From positions 2,046,001 to 2,110,000 of the forward strand of contig NC_079516.1 of NCBI RefSeq assembly GCF_000801105.2: a stretch of 64,000 nt of DNA, read 5' to 3'. Every line of letters starts with the position of its first letter. The stretch's first letter is position 1. The notes beneath the pieces were generated by a model. That model had not been told where the DNA came from. It worked only from the letters and a program-made list of their open reading frames with translations, and searched no databases. The position numbers and the translations under genes were made by a program. The stretch is from Raphanus sativus. Lineage: Eukaryota > Streptophyta > Magnoliopsida > Brassicales > Brassicaceae. Shown piece after piece: positions 55,809 to 64,000 of the stretch.

Positions 55809-56736
55809 AAAATTTCCCTTTTTATTTTTATTTATAGAAATAAAATAAAATAAATGGTGGCACTCATAGCCACTCGCGACCTTGGAGATACCTTTATTTT
55901 TTTTAGTTTTAGTATTATTTCAATATCAATTTATTTTGTTTTTAACATAAAATAATTACTTGTTTTCATTCTGAGCCAAATCTTAAAATTTTATAATTTT
56001 ATTTGAAATTTTAGAAATAAAATAAAATAAATTTTGGATAAAACTATTTATTTTTATTCAATTTTAGATTTTAAAAAAAAAATCATCCAAAACTTAGTTA
56101 TTTTTCTTCCTAAAATTAAAATGAAATCTAAATTTCTAAAAAAAAATATTTTAATTTTAGAGATTTTATAAATTTTGGTTTAAATTATTGATATTTTTAA
56201 AATAAGCACAGTTTNNNNNNNNNNNNNNNNNNNNNNNNNNNNNNNNNNNNNNNNNNNNNNNNNNNNNNNNNNNNNNNNNNNNNNNNNNNNNNNNNNNNNN
56301 NNNNNNNNNNNNNNATAAAATAACTAATTTAAATATTAAATCAGGTAGCAAAAAACTTTGAGAATTATAAAAATTAACAAAATTTAGTTGAAATATTTTT
56401 ATTATTATCATCATCTCATTGGATGTATTATTACTTTCTTATCCAGCATTAATTTTAAACCATTTATCATTTGAGTACTTGTTGCCTACTATTATTCAAC
56501 TAATCTTTTATCACATTCTTTTAAAAAAAACACTTCCACATGTATTTTAATTATTTTTATCTGATTTTGTAAACATCAAGATCTGTCATTTACTGAGCAC
56601 GGTAAGAAAAAAAAATCACCAGTTAAAGATTACATATTTTTTCAAAAGAAAAAAAAATATCTGGGATTAAAATACAAAATGTCTATAAACATAGAGGGCA
56701 TATATGTAAAAGAGCCACCGTCTTCCTCCTCCTAAC
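55809..56736. other. AT-rich intergenic DNA with scaffold gap
   Basis: Very AT-rich, no genes. The gap of 100 N lies at 56215-56314. The promoter of the next gene must lie in the last few hundred bases. Confidence 0.5.
56215..56314. other. Scaffold gap (100 N)
   Basis: Exactly 100 undetermined bases in AT-rich DNA, placeholder length. No duplicated flanks were noticed here, unlike the first gap. Confidence 1.
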
Positions 56737-58894
56737 ATGCTCCATCTCCTCCATCTCCCCGACGAAGATCCCACCAGCATGCCCCCTTCTTCTCGATCCT
56801 CCTCATCCTCATCTCTCCACCCCTGCAAACACTCTCCCTCCGCAACCCTCGACCTCCTAATCCTCCTCCTCGTCTTATTCTCAGCCGCCTTCCTTCTCTC
56901 ATCCTACTTCTCCTACCTCTTCCACTCCCTCTCCCTCCTCTCCTCCCACTTCCCTTCCCAAGATCTCTCCTCAATCCCCCCGGCCTCCTACCTCCTCGCC
57001 TTCGCCGTCTTCTTCGCGGCCTCGATCGCGTTCCTCGACCTGTGCTGCGGCCCGAGATCGAGGAGGTGCCGGAACCCGAAGTGCAAAGGGATGAAGAAGG
57101 CGATGGAGTTCGATCTGCAGATACAGACGGAGGATTGCGTTAGATCGGGAGGGAGCAAGGAGATCGATCGGTTGCCGTGGAAAGGAGGGAGCGAAGGGAA
57201 TCCTGATTACGAGTGTCTGAGAGCTGAGCTGCGGAGGATGGCTCCGGTTAACGGTAGGGCTGTGTTGCTTTTCCGATCTAGGTGCGGTTGTCCTGTTGCT
57301 AAGCTTCAAGGCTGGGGACCTAAGCGTGGCCGGCGTCATAAAAAGTAAGTGACTTTTTCTTTGATTATTACCAAAACAACACAATCTTTCGTCTTTTGTT
57401 TGAATTCATTTCTGTTTTGTCTCTTTGAGTTATGTCTGAAGAAAACATAAGACGACATTGATCGCGTTGATCAGTTTTCATCTGATTCTTGCTTGTGATT
57501 GATAATTGGGTGTTAAAGTGAGACAATTCTCTTTGTCTCTTAATGTAATTTTCTTAAATTACTACCAAAACACAATCTTTCATCTTGTTGAGCTTTGTCT
57601 GAATTCATTTTCTCTTTTGTCTCTCTGAGTTTTGTCTGAATGTAACATAAGATATTTATGATCAGTTTCCATCCGATTCTTGTTTGTGATTGATGATAGT
57701 GTCTTAAAGTAAGACAATTTTCTTTGTCTCTTATGTAACTTTCTTCAAATTACTACCAAACAAAATCTTTCATCTTTGTTGAGTTTTGTCTGAACATAAC
57801 ATAAGCCATTGATGGGCATTGATCAGGTTTCATCTGATTCTTTGCTTGTGATCGATGATAGTGTGTGTTTTCTTCTCTGTTAGCCATTTGATAATGAAGG
57901 ATTGAACTGTGAAGTCTTTTGGTAAAAGAGAGTAGCTTTTATACTTCATGGCTGTGCTGATCAAAGTGAGAAATGAAAGGGAATCAAAGAAACATGATGA
58001 TGTTTGGGTTTTGTAGTATTCATTTTGTTGTCTGTATGCGTTTTTAAACAATTAGAAAGAGTTTAATTTATCCACATGGCACATAAACATCTTATATAGC
58101 GATATTGCTAGAGTTTTGAGTATAGTAGGTTCGAAGTAGGCAAGGAAAGAATGTCCTGGCTGAGTTAGATTTGAAGACAAATGGGAATTTTGGTTATGGA
58201 GTATGATTTCTCTAGCTTAAGTTCTTACTAGAAGTTATGTTTCTTAGATCTAGTCTACACTGAAGCCATTGTCTTGTCTCATACTGTTTGAAATGGTGGT
58301 TCCACGGTTTAGGTTATTAGTATTATTCTGTAGTAAAACATAGGAGGGAAGGAGTATCATCAGCTTTTGTCCAGTTGATTTCCCTTATTGATAGGAAACT
58401 CCATCTTTGCTGCAACTGTTATTTATGCGCAAAGTCTCTTAGTGCTTTTGCTTTACAATTTTTTTTTTTTTCCAAAAGTTTGCTTTACTAATGATTCTTG
58501 ATTTAACAAAGCTTTTGCGATTTCACTTTGACATGATGTGACTACAACATGATTCTCGAGGTACATTACTTTGCGTGATATGCATGCTGCTAGACAGTCA
58601 ACTGCCAACGACCTTTAGTTGATCAATATCTTCATTTTTATTTGTCTGTACGTAACTTGTAACATTATCAACACATCTACTTTGACTAAGGTCATTGATT
58701 GGTTACTCATCAGAGTAGTCTCTTTGTTAGTCTGTTGCATTTGATCTACAATCATTATCTACACGTTCCTAGAGAAAATTTAACCTCAACTCGTTCAATT
58801 CCTTTGCACTGTATCCTGATTCATTTTCGTGCCATTTATCTTCTGCAGATCACAAGCGAACTTGGCTTTAAAAGGAGGGATAGACAAGCGCTGA
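56737..58894 (+). CDS. Small membrane protein of the 'ribosomal L34e superfamily' (At3g06180 type)
   Basis: Exon 1 (56737-57344) encodes a Ser-rich N-terminus, two hydrophobic segments (about residues 38-60 and 84-103), then a soluble part with CCGPRSRRCRNPKCKGMKKA, a Cys pair followed by basic residues, and a tail GWGPKRGRRHKK. Two endings are possible. Unspliced, the frame stops at 57346-57348 (203 residues). Spliced at the strong donor AA|GTAAGT (57345) to the acceptor TGCAG at 58848, exon 2 (58849-58894) adds SQANLALKGGIDKR and a stop (217 residues). The spliced form is preferred because donor, acceptor and phase all agree. The name comes from a weak family label; two membrane segments make a ribosomal role unlikely. 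An internal ATG at 56779 is an alternative start. Confidence 0.8.
57363..57870 (+). repeat. Three tandem ~190-bp repeats in the intron / 3' region
   Basis: Units start with TTACTACCAAA(A)CA(C)AATCTTTC at about 57363, 57552 and 57748. They share TTTTGTCTCT(T/C)TGAGTT, GATCAG(T)TTTCATC(T/C)GATTC and GTGATTGAT(A/G)AT. The third copy is shortened. They lie just after the splice donor of the L34e-superfamily gene. Confidence 0.85.
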
Positions 58895-59412
58895 TCAGAG
58901 ATCTATGAGAGGAACTCATTCAATCTATCACTACAGATGTTATCACATTCAATGTTTGCAGAGTTCCATCTTTAAAGAAAATCCATACAACTTCGTCTAC
59001 TTCTTTTTTACCTTAGAAATGTCCCAGTATTACATTTTGAAACACTTTTAACTCTTTATTGAATACTACATACCATGGCAAACTAAAAGAGAGGCAAATC
59101 TAATTTCGAATAATGGTTGATGTGAATATTTTCTTGTTTAATAGGATAACTAGACTCCTTCAATTGAGACCTTAGTGACTTTGTATTCAAAGTGGTTCTG
59201 GTCATAGAATCTTAGGTAGCATAAAACTCTTTTTCTTGAGAAGTGGTTCTGGTCATAGAATCTTTTGGAGGCCAAAACAGAAATACAAAAACAACATTTT
59301 CACTCTACTTACTGGACAACAACAGATCAACAATCACTAATCCTTTTACAAATGACAAATACACAAATCATGGCTCTTCTACCAAATGGCTCCAACATCA
59401 AGAGTTAGTTAC
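58895..59412. other. Convergent 3' flanks
   Basis: About 520 bp between the ends of the L34e-superfamily gene and BPM2. It has a short direct repeat (GTGGTTCTGGTCATAGAATCTT at about 59191 and 59243). No gene. Confidence 0.5.
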
Positions 59413-60838
59413 TTAGTGTAACCGTTGCTTCACTCGTCTCCCATTCACGTCACAGCCCTCAACATATAACTCCTTCCCATGCCCTGAAGATGCTAAAGAA
59501 TGCTCGCTCAGCCTAGCCACATACTCCAGCAGCTCGCTTAGTAAGCAAGGGCAGCTCTCCTTCAGATAATCAAACCCATCCGTTTCCATCACAGCTAAAA
59601 GAAATTAACAGACAGAGAGCGGTTTCAGATTTCAAAGTGATGAAATGATCAGAGTGTGATGCAAGCAACAAAGGAACTCATCTTTACCTTTTAGATTCTC
59701 TGGCAAAGCTATGAATTTGAGGCAAGCAGTTTTCAGCTGGAAACAATGATGCTGCTCTGCCAAAGCCAAGGTGGTTGCAACCGTGTTGATGCTAATCCCT
59801 TCACAGAGTCGTGACTCGCAGATTGTTCTAAGCCGCTCGAGAGCGTAACGGTCCCCAGCCGCAAGCAGATGCTGAGCCACCAGAGTCGCTGCCCATTTCA
59901 AATCTGTCCCCATAACATCTTCCATATCAGGCAACTCGTCCCAGTAGATAAAATGAAGAAACATCTGCAAAACAAAACAAAACACACAATATAAGAACAG
60001 AGTTATAACCAAACACCCTAAACCAGAACAGAGTTAAACCTTGAAAATAGGAGCTCCCATGTCTTCTATGTTAATACATTTAGTATCACGGCTCTTCAAC
60101 GGGCCAAAGATCTGCGCCCTGAAAACAGGAGAACGAGCCGCGAGAACCAGTTTATGAGCAGGAAACGTCTCTCCATCAACACGGAAAGTAACATCAGCTC
60201 CTCTCCCACTCTCCAGAAGCTTCCCAAACTGACGACCAAACTCAGAAACCGGCACAGGGATATCATAACTCCTCGGTCCTTCCGTACGTGACTTCACAAG
60301 CCCGACACAACACCGAACAACAAGACAATTGTCCTTCAAGTAATCAGACGACTCCAAAAGACTCCTCTTGAAAAACCGTTTATATCCCCTAAAAATCAAG
60401 AAACAGTATAATAAGCACATAAGAGACAACAAAAAGGATGAGACTTTAAAACTCAACTCACCACATACTTCCTCTGTACTTAAGAGTATAAGGACCGCTC
60501 TCGAGCGTCCTCCCGAAATGGCTATGGACTTTATGCCTCCCGTTACCGCTCTGGTCGACGAGGGTCAGCTCGAAGAGAGCCCTGACGTCGGCTCCTTCGC
60601 TGGCGAGGGCTATGAAGAGGGACACGTAGACGGAGTTATCCTCCGGGCTCTTCCCGTCAGGGTAGAAGTAGATCGCCCAGGAGTAGCCGCCGAGGGTGAA
60701 GGTCTCGGAGGCGACGTATTTGCCCACGCCCATGCCTTTGACGAGGGAGTAGCCGCTGATCTTGAACTCGTGTGTGCCGTTGAGGGTTTCCGTATGGGAG
60801 GTTGACTCCGTGAGAGACGGAACCCTAATCGCGTCCAT
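59413..60838 (-). CDS. BPM2: BTB/POZ and MATH domain substrate adaptor
   Basis: Four exons read from the right: 60838-60462, 60388-60040, 59964-59688, 59594-59413, in phase, giving 394 residues. The MATH domain (residues about 18-150; [41 protein letters not shown]) binds substrates. The BTB domain (about 185-300; [30 protein letters not shown]) binds CUL3, and a BACK-like tail follows ([20 protein letters not shown]). Plant BPM proteins recruit transcription factors such as HB6-type HD-Zip, ERF/AP2 and MYB proteins to CUL3 ubiquitin ligases. The length is close to Arabidopsis BPM2 (about 406), and the neighbours fit At3g06190; BPM4 is the nearest alternative. No disablement. Confidence 0.92.
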
Positions 60839-61401
60839 TTCGAGGAGAGGGGAGGTTTTTGAAAAGGTTGAGACTTTGTTGGGGATTTTTGAGGGTTTCT
60901 TCGATTGAATTGGTTGGAGTCAAGACCCAGGTCTTGGAATCTCGAAAGAAGCTGAGATGGGGTTGATTGGGGGAGGGGGATTAGGGTTTTGAATTAGAGG
61001 GGAAAAGGTAGAGAATTTGAGAGAGGAGACAAGGAAATGAAAAGGAATGAGGTGTCAAGGAGATGATAGATGGTAGTCGGAGCTGAATCGTCGTGGATCG
61101 TGACGACGACGTTGGCTGAAACGAGAGGAAGAGAGAGAGAGAGAGAGAGATGAACACTTTACTTGTTCATCGGTCTCTTTCCATGACATTTGGTTAAGTA
61201 ACGATGTATATATTATAAGATAAATAATTACTTGGCAATTATATTATTGTGTTTGGGCCTAATAATACTCGAGATCTTGATGGGTTGGGCCACGCCTATG
61301 AGGCTGTGTGCTTTGAAGAACACCACCGAGATCTTGATGGGTTGAAGTTTGTATAGAAGTCTTCGAGGAATTACGATAATTAAGTTACTACTATTTTCTA
61401 T
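60839..61401 (-). promoter_or_regulatory. BPM2 leader and promoter
   Basis: The leader includes GAGAGAGAGA at about 61133-61150. Upstream the DNA is AT-rich, with a repeated CGAGATCTTGATGGGTTG at about 61270 and 61328. The hAT element at 61402 marks the distal limit. Confidence 0.4.
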
Positions 61402-62086
61402 TAGGGGCGGACATTTTATCCGATACCCGAAACCGTATCTAAACCCGATCGAAAAAACCCGAACCGTAACCGAACCGAATTAGCAAAATATTCGAATGGG
61501 TATTGAATTAGGAGAGATTGAATATCCGAATCCGAACGGGTAATACCCGAACCCGAATGGATATCCGAAGATAACCGAACATATGTATACTTAGGTATAT
61601 ATTCCTAATTTACTTCTTTAATTTTATTCAAAATGTTTATTTTTATTATGTACATAGTTTAAAATTAGATAATTTACATATAATTGAAAAAATGTGAATT
61701 TTTACTCACTTAAAATACATGTCAAGATTTTTATTTCATGTATTAACAAAAATCACATCCAAAATTAAAAAATAATAATCAATTTATTATCTTTTATTTG
61801 TAAAATGTTATCTTCAAATTTATTAATCATTCAATTATTAGAAAATAAAAAATCAGTTAAGTGAAATTTATATTTTTTAAATACAAAAAAACTTGAGAAA
61901 TGAAAAATTTAATATTCTTTTCCAAAATCTGAATATCCGAAAACCCGATCCGAAATACCCGAACCTGAACTTAAAATACCAGAACCCGACCCGAAGTAAA
62001 GAAATAACGGAACGGATATTACACTCATATACCGAAATACCCGAAAATCCGAAATACCCGAACGGGTACCCGAACGCTCACCCCTA
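61402..62086. mobile_element. hAT-type non-autonomous element
   Basis: 685 bp flanked by a perfect 8-bp duplication TTTTCTAT (61394-61401, 62087-62094). Termini read inward are TAGGGGCGGAC and TAGGGGTGAGC. Subterminal regions are packed with ACCCGAA / TTCGGGT motifs in both orientations, a usual arrangement for hAT transposase binding. The centre is AT-rich and non-coding. Confidence 0.88.
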
Positions 62087-62094
62087 TTTTCTAT

Positions 62095-62716
62095 AATTGT
62101 TTTCTCTTTTGAAAATATTTTATAATTGTTAACGATGCCTATAGTCATCTATAAAAGGTATATACCATCAAAAATAATAATAAAATGAAAAAGTAAGAAA
62201 ATGGGAAAGAAAAAGCAAGAGATGTTTTTACATTGAGAAACTTTCACAAATTATGAGAGATTCTTGATTTGTGTGTTATATTTTAGTTGTTCAACTTTTT
62301 TTTTTTGAATTACTGTTCAACTCTTTTTATTTAAAAATAATAATTAATAATTTTGGCATACTATTATCATATTTTAAGAGACTTATGTAAGAGATTCTAT
62401 GGATGTGGATGCTCTACAATGCAGAATTACAGCAGATGATGATGTGGAAGTTTTAAGCTAGTTAGAGAGTAATTTGTGATGATTTTTATCATGGAAAATT
62501 ACAGCTTTGACTCGGGTACAACAATTAAGGTCGATACAAGTTAAAACATAGCTAATTCAAAGGTACAACAAGTAACCAAAACATAGGTAATAAGGTCGAT
62601 TCAAAGTTAAAACAATTATTATGTTTACATGAGCTTATTTCTAGCAAAGTGTGTCAAGCATGCTCATGTAGCAAATTAACGATACACACTTGCTAGTACA
62701 TGTATACTTTTTGACT
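62095..62716. other. Intergenic, 3' side of MUTE
   Basis: AT-rich; no gene seen. Probably includes the MUTE 3' untranslated region. Confidence 0.4.
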
Positions 62717-64000
62717 TTAGTTGGTAGAGACGATGACTTCAGGCACAAAGCTTCTCTGAACTTCAACGGTTAGCTCCTCTAAGCTTATGCGACACTCCAG
62801 TCCTATCTGCATATATGTAAATTTAATTATTTTAAGCCTAAATTAATATAAAGAACCAATACATTCATATCAATGTTATTTGATCCAAATATAAACTACG
62901 TATAAAGCTTATAGGATTTTGGTTAGCATAATTGCGATACATCAGTCTGTGATAAACGCTAACTCACTATAAGTTTATACCCTAATTAAGTTCAATCTAA
63001 TGTCTGATGATATTTAGTGAGTTTAATCGGTAATAAATTTTAGTGACTGTGGTAAAATATTGTAGATATGTACCTTAACAACGAAGAAGTACAAGACAGT
63101 CTCCTCCATGCTACTAATATTGAGATGAAGAACCTGAAAAGATAGCTTTTCCAAGGCGGATATGATCCTTACAAGCTGGCCTTCGATTCGCCTAGAGACA
63201 ACTCTCAATACAACATTAGAGCCTGAGATCTTGGCTTCGACGTCAGCATGAGGGGAGTTGCAACATGCTCCTACTTCTTTGAAAGTGCTTGTGGACATTA
63301 CATTTTCAATCCGACTAAATGGCACTCTGGTGGTTGCGTTGGTGGTGGTGTTTGCGGCTAATATGGATGGCTCGAGTGTTTGGTGATCATGCAGAAAAGA
63401 AGGCTGGTTTAGTGTCTTTCGGCGTTTCTTGGACTCGAGAACCTGTACCAATTGCTGCATCTCTTTGATGAACTCTATCACTCCTCCGATTATCGAAGCT
63501 TGATCTCCCTAAAGCCGATCAGTCATCGTAAATAAGACCATACTTATGAATATATTGGTGCACACAAGTAGAAATTTAATTTGTTTTAACAGGTTAACAA
63601 TTATAAAAACATAGTCTTTCATGACACACATATACAAAAGAACAAACACAAAGATAATATATATAGGAAGACATGTTTCCCCAAAATTAGTAGCTTTAGG
63701 ATATCCATGGTTAGAATGATTACCATGCAACCTTTTGTTTCCACACAAAAAAAAAATTGCTCAAATTTCTTTGGGTCTTGAATTTCGAGAAGGTTCAGTT
63801 ATCCTAAAATCTAAAGTTTAAAGAAACTATTCGAGAAATCTCTGATCACTGAACCCAAAAAAAAATCCACAATCGATTCTCTAGGATAAAAAATCAATTA
63901 AACTAAGTATGAAAGAAAAAATATATAACATGAAAGTTACCCTTTTGATATAGAAACAAGGAGTCAAAGAACGAAGGGATTTAAGATGCTCGTTCATTTG
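62717..64000 (-). CDS. MUTE: bHLH transcription factor MUTE (N-terminus beyond window)
   Basis: MUTE is the nuclear bHLH switch that ends meristemoid divisions and commits them to guard mother cells in the stomatal lineage, acting with ICE1/SCRM partners. Exons read from the right: 64000-63941 (partial), 63508-63074, 62806-62717, in phase; 194 of about 202 residues are visible. The frame enters at QMNEHLKSLRSLTPCFYIKR (end of basic region and helix 1), then GDQASIIGGVIEFIKEMQQL (helix 2), and the ACT-like C-terminal part (GSNVVLRVVSRRIEGQLVRI, SMEETVLYFFVVK) ending EVIVSTN. This matches Arabidopsis MUTE (At3g06120) nearly throughout, including its lack of the MPK-target domain of SPEECHLESS. 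Only about 12 N-terminal residues with the DNA-contacting basic residues are missing, by truncation of the window. Confidence 0.95.

Noticed and set aside
58699..58908. Independent 69-residue plus gene
   Set aside because: Its end overlaps exon 2 of the L34e-superfamily gene in another frame; the spliced reading gives a coherent tail.

Overview
The window is nuclear DNA of a flowering plant of the mustard family, most likely Brassica, Raphanus or a close relative. Intron-rich genes match Arabidopsis thaliana proteins almost residue for residue, intergenic DNA is AT-rich, and many small transposons are present. Two runs of exactly 100 N (42700-42799, 56215-56314) are scaffold gaps of unknown true size.

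From about 12 kb to the right end the genes correspond, from memory of Arabidopsis locus names, to chromosome 3 At3g06410 down to At3g06120: a five-finger CCCH protein (12172-14094, +), a decayed copy of the ISWI remodeller CHR11 (14483-18267, -), AGP27 (26201-26577, -), the bifunctional shikimate-pathway enzyme MEE32 (28024-31247, +), a RING-CH membrane protein (31564-34042, -), a PP2C phosphatase (48294-49425, -), GATL4 (51763-52818, +), a small two-helix membrane protein of the 'L34e superfamily' (56737-58894, +), the MATH-BTB adaptor BPM2 (59413-60838, -) and the stomatal regulator MUTE (62717-64000, -, cut by the window edge). Several Arabidopsis neighbours are missing and one copy is collapsing, as expected in one of the fractionated subgenomes of a hexaploid-derived Brassiceae genome. 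The genes are independent single-promoter units, not an operon or pathway cluster.

Inserted material sits between them. The left 12 kb holds the 5' part of a LINE (1-2241), an unknown six-helix membrane protein, an F-box gene with a nearby copy of its 3' end, a Helitron-like element and a 5'-truncated LINE with a perfect 15-bp target duplication. A complete Agenet/DUF724 gene (19814-24220) lies between the CHR11 relic and AGP27, bracketed by related direct repeats, with two Harbinger-type elements in its first intron. From 34.3 to 47.4 kb there is a Helitron with a nested Emigrant-like MITE and a two-domain cystatin-like gene present twice in a nearly identical 4.6-kb duplication. A Mutator-like element end and a scaffold gap separate the two copies, so the duplication may be an assembly artefact.

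The most useful observations are the CHR11 pseudogene with its many lesions and internal hairpin, the duplicated block with an occupied and an empty Mutator site, a Mutator MITE filled with telomere-like repeats, a one-base frameshift in the CCCH gene, and the tandem architecture of the DUF724 and cystatin-like genes. No convincing new multi-gene system was found.
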